Positions 26,871 through 35,870 of a DNA stretch of 64,000 nt are shown here, piece by piece. Both the position numbers and the translations under genes were made by a program. The notes under the pieces are model-generated. The model ran no database searches. It saw only the letters and a list, made by a program, of their open reading frames with translations, and had not been told where the DNA came from. Where the stretch lies: positions 558,001 through 622,000 of the forward strand of contig NZ_JAKEVY010000002.1 of assembly GCF_021491375.1 (NCBI RefSeq), in the 5' to 3' direction. Position 1 is the first letter of the stretch; each line of letters opens with the position of its first letter. Source of the stretch: Flavihumibacter fluminis. GTDB lineage: Bacteria > Bacteroidota > Bacteroidia > Chitinophagales > Chitinophagaceae.

Positions 26871-26893
26871 AGCACAGTATATACCTATTTTTG
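26859..26893 (+). promoter_or_regulatory. Promoter of the HI0933-family gene, possibly leaderless
   Basis: TTTG at 26859-26862, a 23-bp spacer, then TATTTTTG at 26886-26893, an exact -7 consensus. The ATG at 26899 is only 6 nt from the last base of the -7 element, where transcription should begin. This also rules out the upstream in-frame start at 26827. Confidence 0.55.
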
Positions 26894-26898
26894 CCGGA

Positions 26899-28122
26899 AT
26901 GAAAACAAGAACCCTGGTAGTAATAGGAGGGGGCGCGGCCGGTTTTTTTTGTGCGGTGAATGCCGCTGCATTTGATCCCTCTTTGCGGGTAATCATACTG
27001 GAAAAATCGTCAAAGCTGTTATCTAAAGTCAGAATCAGTGGGGGAGGAAGGTGTAATGTGACACATGCCTGTTTTGAAGTGCCTGCTTTATCAAAGCGCT
27101 ATCCCAGGGGGGAACAGTTTGTGAAAAAGAGCTTTGGGTATTTTAGTCCATCCGATACCATTCAATGGTTTGAAAAGAGGGGCGTTCTGCTGAAGGTGGA
27201 AGCCGATGGCAGGATGTTTCCGACAACCAATGATTCCTCCACCATCATTGAATGTCTTTTGAAAGAAGCCGACAAAACAGGAGTGGAGATTCGTATGAAC
27301 CAGGAAGTAAAAAAACTGGAAAGAAAAGGTATTCAATGGCTTATTCAGACAAATAGCGGAGAGCTAATTGCAGATAAGGTTTGTATAGCAACAGGCGGTT
27401 ATCCGAAGGCACAGCAGTTCGACTGGCTGAAAGTAACCGGGCATAGTATTCAGGAACCAGTTCCGTCTTTGTTTACGTTCAATTTGCCAGGACATCCGAT
27501 CCGGGACCTGATGGGAGTGGTAGTGGACCCGGTACAGGTGAAAATACAAGGTTCCAAACTCCAGGAAAATGGACCGGTCCTGATCACACATTGGGGGCTA
27601 AGTGGCCCGGCTATCCTGCGTCTAAGTGCCTGGGGAGCAAGGCAATTGGCTGCTTCCAACTGGACATTCAGGTTACTGATCAATTGGGTGCCAGGCTACC
27701 ACGAACAGTCTTTGCTGGAGTTTATTCGCCAATTCCGGAATGAAAAAGGAGCACTTAAAATCCAGAACCGGAATCCATTTGGGTTGCCCCAGCGATTCTG
27801 GGAATGGTTGATTTCAGAAGCGGGTGCTGGCCTGGAGACCAAATGGGGAGAATTACCCGCAAAGGAGCAAAATAAACTGGTAAAGTTACTGTCAGCTATG
27901 GAATTGGAGGTCAAAGGCAAAACCACCTTTAAAGAGGAATTTGTAACAGCAGGAGGGATAAGTCTTGCAGAGGTAAATCCCGCTACGATGGAAAGTAAAT
28001 TGAGCCCCAGTTTGTATTTCGCAGGAGAAGTGCTGGATGTGGATGGAATTACGGGAGGGTTCAATTTTCAGCATGCCTGGACCAGTGGCTGGCTCGCTGC
28101 CCAGAACATCGTTAAAAAATAG
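26899..28122 (+). CDS. HI0933-family (YhiN-like) flavoprotein
   Basis: A 407-aa FAD-binding protein. GGGAAGFFCAVNA near residues 9-21 is the dinucleotide-binding motif; ISGGGRCNVTH (about 54-64) and the C-terminal GEVLDVDGITGGFNFQHAW are signatures of the HI0933/YhiN family. The substrate of this family is not established; it is often annotated as an NAD(P)/FAD-dependent oxidoreductase. ATG 26899 (MKTRTLVVIGGG) is preferred, because the longer frame overlaps the preceding gene and the -7 element lies directly before this codon. Confidence 0.88.
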   Translation: MKTRTLVVIGGGAAGFFCAVNAAAFDPSLRVIILEKSSKLLSKVRISGGGRCNVTHACFEVPALSKRYPRGEQFVKKSFGYFSPSDTIQWFEKRGVLLKVEADGRMFPTTNDSSTIIECLLKEADKTGVEIRMNQEVKKLERKGIQWLIQTNSGELIADKVCIATGGYPKAQQFDWLKVTGHSIQEPVPSLFTFNLPGHPIRDLMGVVVDPVQVKIQGSKLQENGPVLITHWGLSGPAILRLSAWGARQLAASNWTFRLLINWVPGYHEQSLLEFIRQFRNEKGALKIQNRNPFGLPQRFWEWLISEAGAGLETKWGELPAKEQNKLVKLLSAMELEVKGKTTFKEEFVTAGGISLAEVNPATMESKLSPSLYFAGEVLDVDGITGGFNFQHAWTSGWLAAQNIVKK

Positions 28123-28153
28123 GCTCAAAAGGCCGATGGAAGCGGATTTTGCC

Positions 28154-28161
28154 TATCTTTG
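28154..28161 (+). promoter_or_regulatory. -7 promoter element of rpsA
   Basis: TATCTTTG matches TAnnTTTG exactly, 31 nt before the rpsA ATG at 28193. No clear -33 TTTG is found at the expected distance, so transcription factors or an extended element may compensate. Confidence 0.6.
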
Positions 28162-28192
28162 CAGGCCCGAATAAAACCATCGGGAAATTTCT

Positions 28193-30091
28193 ATGTTTCA
28201 TAACATTTTTGCTAAACAATTAAACGCTGATGCTCAGGAGTCTGCTGCTGCCCCGGCAGAAGCAACTACAGCGACAACAACTGCACCTGAGGCGCCGGTA
28301 GCGACTGCTCACGACGATTTTGACTGGAGCATCGACAAGCGCAATGTAGCTTCCTATAAGGAAGAAGAAAAAGCGAAGTACGACAAAGTGTACGAAGCTA
28401 CTTTCGTATCCATTACAGATGGAGAACTGATTAAAGGTTCTGTTGTTGGTTTAACTAAAACCGACGTAGTACTGAATATCGGTTTCAAAAGTGATGGTCT
28501 GATTTCACTGAACGAATTCCGTGATCTGCAGGGATTGAAAATCGGTGATGAAGTGGAAGTGATGGTGGTGGAAAAAGAAGACCGCCAGGGTCATCTGCAT
28601 CTCAGCCGCAAGCAGGCTCGTATTACCCGTGCCTGGGAGAAAATTGTTGAGGTTCACAAGACCGGTGAAATTGTTACCGGAACTGTTACCAGCAAAACCA
28701 AAGGTGGTCTTATCGTGGATGTATTTGGTATGGAAACCTTCCTGCCAGGTTCTCAGATTGATGTGAAGCCTGTAACTGATTACGATCAGTTTGTTGGTAA
28801 AACCATGGAGTTCAAAGTGGTGAAAGTAAACGAAGCCATCAAGAACGCGGTTGTTTCTCACAAAGCACTTATCGAAAGCGATATCGAAGCACAGCGTGCA
28901 GAGATCATGGGCAAACTCGAAAAAGGTCAGGTACTGGAAGGTACTATCAAGAACATTACCGATTTCGGTGCGTTCATGGACCTGGGTGGCCTCGATGGTC
29001 TGCTCTATATTACCGATATCAGTTGGGGACGTATCAACCACCCTTCAGAGGTGTTGAAATTGGACCAGAAGCTGAATGTGGTAGTACTGGATTTCGACGA
29101 CGACAAAAAACGCATCAGCCTTGGTCTGAAGCAACTCACTCCGCATCCTTGGGATGTGCTTCCTGAGAACATTGCGGAAGGTAATGTTGTGAAAGGTAAA
29201 GTAGTGAATATCGAAGATTATGGCGCGTTCCTGGAAATTATGCCGGGCGTAGAAGGACTGGTACACGTTAGTGAAATTACCTGGGCGAATACTCCGATCA
29301 ATGCGAAGGAGTTCTTCAAACTGGGTGATGAATACGAAGCGAAAATCGTTACCCTTGATAAAGACGCTCGCAAGATGAGCCTTTCTATCAAGCAAATGAC
29401 TCCTGATCCCTGGAATGAGATCGAAAACAAGTTCCCGGTTGACAGCCGTCACAGTGGACTGGTGAAGAACATTACTCCATACGGTGTATTTGTTGAACTC
29501 GAGCCTGGAATCGGTGGCATGATCCATATCAGTGACCTCAGCTGGCTGAAGCGTTTTAATCACCCTTCTGAGTATACCAAAGTGGGTGAGAAGATCGAGA
29601 TCATCATCCTGGGCATTGATAAAGAAAATCGCAAACTTCAACTCGGACACAAGCAACTGGAAGAAGATCCATGGAATGCATTGGAAGATACCTTTGCTAT
29701 CGGTACCGTGCATGAAGGAACTGTTATCCGCAAGGACGATAAAGGTGCGATCGTACAGCTGCCATATGGCCTGGAAGGATTCGCTCCAAACCGTCATCTC
29801 TCTAAAGAAGATGGTAGTTCTGTAAATGCGGATGAAACCAACCAGTTCATGGTGATCGAATTCGATCGCAATGAAAAGAGGATCGTGGTGAGCCATGCCC
29901 GTACCTGGGAAGTTGCCAAAGCTGAAGAAAGAGAAGCAATCAAGAAGGAAGCTAAAGCAGAAGCCGACAAAACCAAGAAGGCTGTTAAAAATATCCAGAG
30001 TAAGGTGGAGAAAGCTACCCTTGGTGACCTGGGTGTGCTGGCTGAACTCAAGAAGAAGCTGGAAGGCGGAGAAGGCGAAGGTGCTCAGTAA
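28193..30091 (+). CDS. rpsA: 30S ribosomal protein S1
   Basis: A 632-aa protein with six S1 (OB-fold) repeats, the full set found in E. coli, preceded by an Ala/Glu/Thr-rich N-terminal segment of about 45 residues. Repeat motifs are easily seen: TDFGAFMDLGGLDGLLYITD, EDYGAFLEIMPGVEGLVHVS and TPYGVFVELEPGIGGMIHIS. S1 captures mRNA on the small subunit and matters most where Shine-Dalgarno pairing is weak, as in this phylum. The C-terminus is Lys/Glu-rich and probably helical. It is monocistronic with its own -7 element and terminator. Confidence 0.97.
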   Translation: MFHNIFAKQLNADAQESAAAPAEATTATTTAPEAPVATAHDDFDWSIDKRNVASYKEEEKAKYDKVYEATFVSITDGELIKGSVVGLTKTDVVLNIGFKSDGLISLNEFRDLQGLKIGDEVEVMVVEKEDRQGHLHLSRKQARITRAWEKIVEVHKTGEIVTGTVTSKTKGGLIVDVFGMETFLPGSQIDVKPVTDYDQFVGKTMEFKVVKVNEAIKNAVVSHKALIESDIEAQRAEIMGKLEKGQVLEGTIKNITDFGAFMDLGGLDGLLYITDISWGRINHPSEVLKLDQKLNVVVLDFDDDKKRISLGLKQLTPHPWDVLPENIAEGNVVKGKVVNIEDYGAFLEIMPGVEGLVHVSEITWANTPINAKEFFKLGDEYEAKIVTLDKDARKMSLSIKQMTPDPWNEIENKFPVDSRHSGLVKNITPYGVFVELEPGIGGMIHISDLSWLKRFNHPSEYTKVGEKIEIIILGIDKENRKLQLGHKQLEEDPWNALEDTFAIGTVHEGTVIRKDDKGAIVQLPYGLEGFAPNRHLSKEDGSSVNADETNQFMVIEFDRNEKRIVVSHARTWEVAKAEEREAIKKEAKAEADKTKKAVKNIQSKVEKATLGDLGVLAELKKKLEGGEGEGAQ

Positions 30092-30113
30092 TACAGAAAG
30101 GATTCCAAATACA

Positions 30114-30144
30114 AAAGGTGCAGTTCAACACTGCACCTTTTTTT
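30114..30144 (+). terminator. Terminator of rpsA
   Basis: AAAGGTGCAGT (30114-30124) pairs with ACTGCACCTTT (30130-30140) around TCAAC; the T run continues to 30144. Confidence 0.92.
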
Positions 30145-30156
30145 ATGGCTGGAAAC

Positions 30157-30300
30157 AAAAAAGCCTGCCTTGAAATGCTCCATGGAATAAGTAAACCTAG
30201 AAGGTTGGCTGCTGATTACATAAACATTCACTCCGTTTATTTGGCCAAATGGTTTTAATTCCCCCTTCGCTACTACGCACCGGTTGCATTCAAAGCAGGC
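30157..30300 (-). ncRNA. Candidate structured ncRNA, 6S-like architecture
   Basis: On the minus strand a transcript of about 144 nt would start GCCTGCTTTGAATGC (30300-30286) and end GCATTTCAAGGCAGGC (30178-30163); these ends pair over about 15 bp with one bulge and are followed by six T (30162-30157), a terminator-like end. Between them lie smaller stems, ATAAAC/GTTTAT around a 9-nt loop and AACCT/AGGTT. A long closing stem around an open central region is the layout of 6S RNA, which sequesters the housekeeping RNA polymerase. SRP RNA, tmRNA and RNase P motifs are absent. Identity is a guess; the structure is visible. Confidence 0.45.
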
Positions 30301-30805
30301 ATAAAATTTTAAAAGAGCTGGTTTCCCCTTGAGGGCAAAAGTTTACAGGGTATTGGGGTGGTGGGGTCGGAAAACGGCGGAAGAGATCAATTGCCGTGGA
30401 TTTTCATGGATCTTAGAAAAGAAAGTTGATTGACATTGGATTCGTCGGTTTCATAAGATATTGAAAGAGTTCTGGACGGTTGTTACTGGACATTGGATGG
30501 TTGGAGGTTGCGATTCCCGTCAATCAACTTCTGATACAAATGTAGTAAGCCTGAAGGCCCGGTACAAGAGCGGAATTGCTGAATTTTGGGGATTCGGTAA
30601 TTACTGCTTGTTTCGTAAAATTTCGACTGCCAGAAAGGATAGTTACGATGGGAAAAAGGCTAATTTTATGAAAAATCCCCAGCATGGTAGATTCCGCACA
30701 CATATATTTACGTAGAATTACTATAGTGGATATTCCGGATTTTTTACATCTTGCAAACCGAAATCTGCTGTATAGCAGGGTTTCACCAATAGTAAAATTC
30801 ACCGT
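30301..30805. other. 505-bp non-coding stretch with an inverted repeat
   Basis: No convincing gene; the open frame at 30461-30715 has no recognisable features. A perfect 12-bp inverted repeat, AAGTTGATTGAC (30423-30434) and GTCAATCAACTT (30519-30530), encloses 84 bp that contain GACATTGGAT twice (30432 and 30489). Near the end, CTGCTGTATAGCAG (about 30765-30778) is a small hairpin upstream of the response regulator. No exact TAnnTTTG element is seen. Confidence 0.4.
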
Positions 30806-31477
30806 ATGAAAAAACCAGACCCCAACCATCCTATCAAGGTGGCGATTGCCGATGATCATGCTCTCTTTCGCGCTGGCGTTAAAACTGCCCTGTCAGCGAA
30901 AAAAGATGTAGAGTTGATTGCAGAGGCGGATAATGGGATGCAGCTTTTGAACCTTCTGAAACATATTGAGCCGGATGTGATCCTGCTTGATATCCAGATG
31001 CCAATCATGGATGGAATTAGCACCCTTCCTGAGATACGTAAGATTAATCCGCATGTAAAAGTGATTATTCTTTCAATGCACAATGATCATTCCATGATCT
31101 CCAAACTAATGGAAATTGGTGCCAATTCCTATCTTACCAAAAACTCTGATTCGGAAACCATCTATCAGGCTATAAAGACCTGTTATGAACAGGAATTCTT
31201 TTTTAACGAACTCACCAATAAAGCGTTACTGACTGGTTTGCGTACGCGTAAAAATGAGCCTGAACATCTCATGGATGCCCAACTTTCGGAAAAAGAAATC
31301 CGGATTTTGAAACTGATGTGTGAAGAGAAGACCACCAAAGAAATTGCGGATATCGTGGATATCAGTCCCAGGACCGTAGAAGCAATCCGTGATAAATTAA
31401 AGACTAAAACCGGTGCTAAATCAATGGCCGGACTTGTAATGTATGCAGTGAAAAAAGGGTTCGTTCAGGAAACCTGA
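30806..31477 (+). CDS. NarL/FixJ-type response regulator
   Basis: A 223-aa two-domain regulator. The receiver domain (about 10-130) has the acidic pair D16-D17, phosphoacceptor D62 in LLDIQMP, and the conserved Lys in YLTKNSDSE. The C-terminal LuxR-type helix-turn-helix (about 155-215) contains LSEKEIRILKLMCEEKTTKE and SPRTVEAIRDKLKTKTGA. Such regulators bind promoter DNA as dimers after phosphorylation by a histidine kinase; no kinase gene is nearby, so it is an orphan here. It converges with a small secreted-peptide gene. Confidence 0.92.
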   Translation: MKKPDPNHPIKVAIADDHALFRAGVKTALSAKKDVELIAEADNGMQLLNLLKHIEPDVILLDIQMPIMDGISTLPEIRKINPHVKVIILSMHNDHSMISKLMEIGANSYLTKNSDSETIYQAIKTCYEQEFFFNELTNKALLTGLRTRKNEPEHLMDAQLSEKEIRILKLMCEEKTTKEIADIVDISPRTVEAIRDKLKTKTGAKSMAGLVMYAVKKGFVQET

Positions 31478-31495
31478 GCACACCTAAAAGCTACT

Positions 31496-31687
31496 TTATA
31501 AAAATGCCAGGCTAAGGCCTCCGGATAATTCAACCGGTAGAACTTCTTCCTCTGTTTGTTCATCTTTTGAACAGACAGAGGATTTTTGTTTGCATATAAT
31601 GCCGGCATTTGCACCTGATATCACGAGGCTGCCGGAAAAAATTACCAGGGCAAAAACGAATGTGAATTTTAACAGAAGGGCTTTCAT
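31496..31687 (-). CDS. Small secreted peptide, 63 aa
   Basis: Starts MKALLLKFTFVFALVIFSG, a convincing signal peptide with cleavage likely after GANA. The mature part is about 39 residues with two Cys (IICKQ and SVCSKD) and an acidic patch (DEQTEEEV). An upstream in-frame ATG at 31717 would spoil the signal peptide, so 31687 is preferred. No homologue is recalled; the short length leaves some doubt that it is expressed. Confidence 0.5.
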   Translation of the reverse strand: MKALLLKFTFVFALVIFSGSLVISGANAGIICKQKSSVCSKDEQTEEEVLPVELSGGLSLAFL

Positions 31688-31906
31688 CTCAAATGGTTGT
31701 GCCCATTTTGACAGCATTCAATAACCTTCCGTTGTACCAGCACAAAAAAAATCAGGGTACTTATCAGGAACCTCGTAAAATTTCTACAATGTCTAGGTAT
31801 TAGTACTCAATTTGGGCATCCATTCGTCGAAATTTTCGATAAAAGCTTTCATTTCTTCGACGGTAGTTAGAATTTTAACGTTATATCCTCGTATCCAAAT
31901 CCGACT

Positions 31907-34900
31907 ATGAAAAAACTATACTTATTTCTATCCCTATTACTCAACCTTATATTTTACCAGGTCGGTTGGTCACAGGCCTGTACTCTGACCATTAACTCAG
32001 CAGTACCCCAGGAATCAAGATGCAGAGCTACCGGATCTATTACGGTTGCTGCTTCAGGTGGGTCGGGTAATTACAATTATCGCGTAACCGGGCCTCTTTC
32101 TACGCCCTATACGTCCTCGACAACTATTTCCGGATTATCTGCAGGCACCTACACCGTACTGGTTCAGGATGTAACCACCAATTGTGTAGCAGAACTACAG
32201 AATATTGTAATTCCGGGAACTTATGAGGATCCCCGTTTCAACCTGTCTAAAACAGACGAAACCTGTTTGAACGCCAGCAACGGAACAATCACGGTTAACA
32301 ATCAAACCGGTGGACGGGCTCCCTACACTTTTACAATTGTCGCTCCTTCACCGGCCGGTGTTGGTACTTCCAATTCATCTGGAGTTTTTACCGGTTTGCC
32401 TGGTGGAGAGTATGCCATTGAATTGAAGGACTCCTGTGGTGGTATTCAGACACGCCGTATCAATGTACTTGCATACGATTGGTGGATTGAAAACCATAGT
32501 GGAGCCAGAGTGAATTGCCGGGATGCCAATTTTGAATTGAGGCTGCGTGATTCAAGAGGTAATTCCAATACAAGCTCATCGGTATTCGATACCTTCCAGT
32601 ATGGAGTGGTCAATAGCCCTGGTGATACCAGCTGGTACAGCAGTTATCAATTTACATACGACCTTGAATCACGTCGATCTGTTCGTTTGGTAGCAAAAGA
32701 CGCTTGCGGTAATGTGAGAGGAGTGAACTGGTCTGATAATAGTATTCCTTCAGTTGCCAATGTTGTGGCTACTTCTTTCCAGTCCTGTAATAGTTTCACA
32801 GCAACTATCACCGGACAAACCAACCTGACCAATCCAACCTATTGTCTGTTCAACAGCAGTAATGTTCAGATTGCCTGTAATACTACAGGAATATTCCCTG
32901 GTATTCAGGAAGGAACCTATTCCATCACAGTACGTGATGACTGTTTTGACACAACTATCACCCGCAATTTTGTGCTGGCTCAACCAGTGTTGAGCCTGAA
33001 CCCGAATGTCAGTTTAAACAGAGTGAGTTGTGATCAGGTTTCCGCCTCTGTAAGCGGACTGGTGAATTTTACCAATCCCAATTTCTGCCTGTTCAACAGT
33101 GCCGGTGTACAATTGGCATGTAATACAACGGGAAGTTTCCCCAATCTTGCTAATGGATCCTATTGTATTGAGGTGAAGGATGGCTGTTATGATACCACCA
33201 TCACCAGGTGTTTCTCAGTAGAACCCCTCATTCCTTCCGTAGCAGCCAGTGTAACAGTGAGTGATCCTCAGTGTGACAACGTGGATGTAAGCATAAGCGG
33301 ACAAACCAATCTTACCAATCCACAATTTTGTTTATTCGACCAGGCCGGTGTGCAAATTGCATGTAATACTACCGGAAGCTTTGGAAACATTCCTTACGGA
33401 AATTACTGCATGCGCATTACGAATGATGCTGCCTGTTATGATACCACAATTGAACGTTGTTTTACCGTATTGCCAATTCCACCGTCTGTTAACTCACAAC
33501 TGGATGTGGTAAGAAATTGTTCTACCATTGATCTGAGTATAGGCGGACAAACCAACCTGACCAATCCTCAGTATTGTTTGTACGATGCTGCAAATACCCT
33601 GATTGGTTGTAATACCACTGGTGTATTCCCCGGACTGCCTTATGGTTCCTACTGTATGGATATCCGTAACGACGTAAATTGTTATGATACAACGATACGA
33701 CGTTGTATAACAGTTACTCCCAATATCCCATCTGTTGGATCTCTCCAGGTTGGTAGCAGGGGTTGTACCGGATTTACGATGAGTCTGAATGGACTGACTA
33801 ATCTTTCCAATCCACTCTTCCGTTTGAAAAACAGCAGTGGAACCGTAATTGGGACCAATACCAATGGTGTATTCAGCAATGTACCTTATGGTACCTACTG
33901 TATGGAAGTACAAAACGATCCGGCATGTTACGATACATTGATTACACGTTGCATGACAGTAACGCAAAATATTCCAAATGCAGGTAGCGCCCGGGCCTTT
34001 AATAGAACCTGTACAGGTTTTAACGCAGAAATTCAATGGGTGTCAAATTTTAGCTCACCAACTTATACCCTTAGGGATTCTGCGAATAATGTAGTGGCAT
34101 CGAACACTACCGGCAGATTTTTTAATCTTCCGTATGGTTCCTATTGTATTGGAATCCGGGATAACTGTTATGATACAACGATTACACGTTGTCTGGAAGT
34201 GCGTCGTTCTTCTCCAGGTATCTCCCTTCTTGCGCAACCATCCTGTGTGTTTAACAAAACCAATATCAGGGTTACTGCATCCAATGGATTCGCCCCTTAT
34301 ACTATCAATGTTTATACACCCGAGGATTCGCTGGTTGCAACCGTAACCAGCTGGAGTACCACCTTATGGGCGAATGAACTGGATATGTTACCGGGAGGTC
34401 AGCAGTACCGGGTAGAATTAACCGATAATTGCGGTAGTGCTACCAGTAGTAATGTAACACCTGTGATGAGCACCTTCAATAGTGATCTGCAGGTAACAGC
34501 CAAATGTCCCTCTGGTGTGAATCAGAATGGTTCTTCTGAGTTAACCGTAACCGTTAGTTCCAATCTTGGGATTATTAGTCCAGTTATCATTCGAAAAGAT
34601 GGTAATGTGGTGAACATGCCATATAACACCGGATCCGTAGCGGTTTATAAATGGATGGATCTGGAACCGGCCACCTATGTAATTCAATACAATCTACCGG
34701 GAAGTTGTAACAACAAAGGATACGACACCGTGGTGGTAGGTGCTTATCAATATCCTCAATTGGATAAATCAGCTTCCTACCAGTGTGATAACAATTCCTT
34801 CAGCGTAGGTGCCAACGTAACAGGGGGGGCTCCACCGTTCATGTATGAAATTATCGGAAGTGTTCCGGCAGCACCATCAATCGTTGCACCACCCCAGGCA

Positions 34901-35824
34901 AGTCCGGTTTTCAATATCAATAATGGAAGCAGCTATTCCCTGGTTCGTTTGAGAGTAGTGGACTACTGTGGTAATGCAACGTTGAATGATGTCAGCGTAC
35001 TGCCATTGCAGAATATCGTTGTAACTGCACAATCAGACTGTTATTATACGGATGTTACCCTTTCTGTACCGGTTTTCCCCAATGCCAGTTATGAATGGTA
35101 TCAGAAATTATCTGACACTGATAGTGTGCTGGTAAGTACAGATCGGGAGTATATGATTCCTTACCTGGAGCCTGACGGAATAGGTGAATATGTATCAAAA
35201 GTATCTGTAAACAACGGATGTTTGATCCGACTCAGCTATTACAACGTAACCGGAAATTGCGGAGGCGTATTATCTGATAAGATTAAACTGAATGGTAAAA
35301 CCATCCGGAAAGCACACCAGTTGACCTGGAATCATTTACAATCCGGTGATATCGTTCGTTACCAGGTAGAGCGACTGCATCCTGTAACAAACGAATTCCA
35401 GGTGATAGGTGAAGTAAACGTAACAGGAAATCGTGCCGGAACTCAGTTTAGTTATACCGATGACCGCCTGACTGGGCCACTACACCAATACCGGATCAAA
35501 GCCATTGATAAGAGTGGCAGAGTAAGCTATAGCAACCTGGTGAAATTAAAAGCGGAAGCGTCAGCGGTACTTCCAATCCGGATCTATCCAAACCCGGTGA
35601 AGGATGTTGTGAATATCGCGTTCCAGGCAAATCAACCGGGACTGTATCAGTTGGATCTCATGAATGTTGCCGGCCAGGTATTGTACCAGACCCAGAAAGC
35701 GGTAGGCGGACCTGTAACCGTTACACTCGAGCGTAAAGTATCCATGAAGCCAGGTGTTTACTTCCTGAAAGTCAGAAATACGGAGACCGGGGTGGAAACT
35801 ATTGAGAAATTACTGTTCCAATAA
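31907..35824 (+). CDS. Large secreted repeat protein with SprB-like repeats and T9SS sorting domain
   Basis: A 1305-aa extracellular protein. A signal peptide ends near GWSQ; residues about 25-190 contain SprB-like modules (GSITVAASGGSGNYNYRVTG, ISGLSAGTYTVLVQD). Residues 282-770 are six tandem repeats of about 80 aa with a conserved set of cysteines and motifs NLTNP, CNTTG, YGSYC and CYDTTI. A C-terminal sorting domain starts at IYPNPVKDVVNIAF and ends VETIEKLLFQ, predicting type IX export and surface attachment. Homologous modules occur in gliding adhesins, so adhesion is possible but not shown. About 85 bp upstream is an A/T-rich near-palindrome around GTCGAAATTTTCGAT. Confidence 0.85.
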   Translation: MKKLYLFLSLLLNLIFYQVGWSQACTLTINSAVPQESRCRATGSITVAASGGSGNYNYRVTGPLSTPYTSSTTISGLSAGTYTVLVQDVTTNCVAELQNIVIPGTYEDPRFNLSKTDETCLNASNGTITVNNQTGGRAPYTFTIVAPSPAGVGTSNSSGVFTGLPGGEYAIELKDSCGGIQTRRINVLAYDWWIENHSGARVNCRDANFELRLRDSRGNSNTSSSVFDTFQYGVVNSPGDTSWYSSYQFTYDLESRRSVRLVAKDACGNVRGVNWSDNSIPSVANVVATSFQSCNSFTATITGQTNLTNPTYCLFNSSNVQIACNTTGIFPGIQEGTYSITVRDDCFDTTITRNFVLAQPVLSLNPNVSLNRVSCDQVSASVSGLVNFTNPNFCLFNSAGVQLACNTTGSFPNLANGSYCIEVKDGCYDTTITRCFSVEPLIPSVAASVTVSDPQCDNVDVSISGQTNLTNPQFCLFDQAGVQIACNTTGSFGNIPYGNYCMRITNDAACYDTTIERCFTVLPIPPSVNSQLDVVRNCSTIDLSIGGQTNLTNPQYCLYDAANTLIGCNTTGVFPGLPYGSYCMDIRNDVNCYDTTIRRCITVTPNIPSVGSLQVGSRGCTGFTMSLNGLTNLSNPLFRLKNSSGTVIGTNTNGVFSNVPYGTYCMEVQNDPACYDTLITRCMTVTQNIPNAGSARAFNRTCTGFNAEIQWVSNFSSPTYTLRDSANNVVASNTTGRFFNLPYGSYCIGIRDNCYDTTITRCLEVRRSSPGISLLAQPSCVFNKTNIRVTASNGFAPYTINVYTPEDSLVATVTSWSTTLWANELDMLPGGQQYRVELTDNCGSATSSNVTPVMSTFNSDLQVTAKCPSGVNQNGSSELTVTVSSNLGIISPVIIRKDGNVVNMPYNTGSVAVYKWMDLEPATYVIQYNLPGSCNNKGYDTVVVGAYQYPQLDKSASYQCDNNSFSVGANVTGGAPPFMYEIIGSVPAAPSIVAPPQASPVFNINNGSSYSLVRLRVVDYCGNATLNDVSVLPLQNIVVTAQSDCYYTDVTLSVPVFPNASYEWYQKLSDTDSVLVSTDREYMIPYLEPDGIGEYVSKVSVNNGCLIRLSYYNVTGNCGGVLSDKIKLNGKTIRKAHQLTWNHLQSGDIVRYQVERLHPVTNEFQVIGEVNVTGNRAGTQFSYTDDRLTGPLHQYRIKAIDKSGRVSYSNLVKLKAEASAVLPIRIYPNPVKDVVNIAFQANQPGLYQLDLMNVAGQVLYQTQKAVGGPVTVTLERKVSMKPGVYFLKVRNTETGVETIEKLLFQ

Positions 35825-35828
35825 TTTG

Positions 35829-35870
35829 ACTGCAGCATATAAGTAATTATTTTTACTAATATGCTGCAGT
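35829..35870 (+). promoter_or_regulatory. Hairpin that buries a start codon
   Basis: ACTGCAGCATAT (35829-35840) and ATATGCTGCAGT (35859-35870) pair perfectly over 12 bp; after one mismatch AGTA/TACT adds 4 bp. The ATG of the next gene (35861-35863) lies in the descending arm. There is no T run, so it is a poor terminator; it may control translation of the lipoprotein gene. Confidence 0.65.

Noticed and set aside
30157-30300. SRP RNA, tmRNA or RNase P RNA as identity of the ncRNA candidate
   Set aside because: The conserved SRP GGAA-loop region, the tmRNA tag frame and tRNA-like ends, and the RNase P core motifs are not present.
30461-30715. 84-codon frame in the gap before the response regulator
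   Set aside because: Composition looks random, and it runs through the inverted repeat; no promoter or family resemblance.
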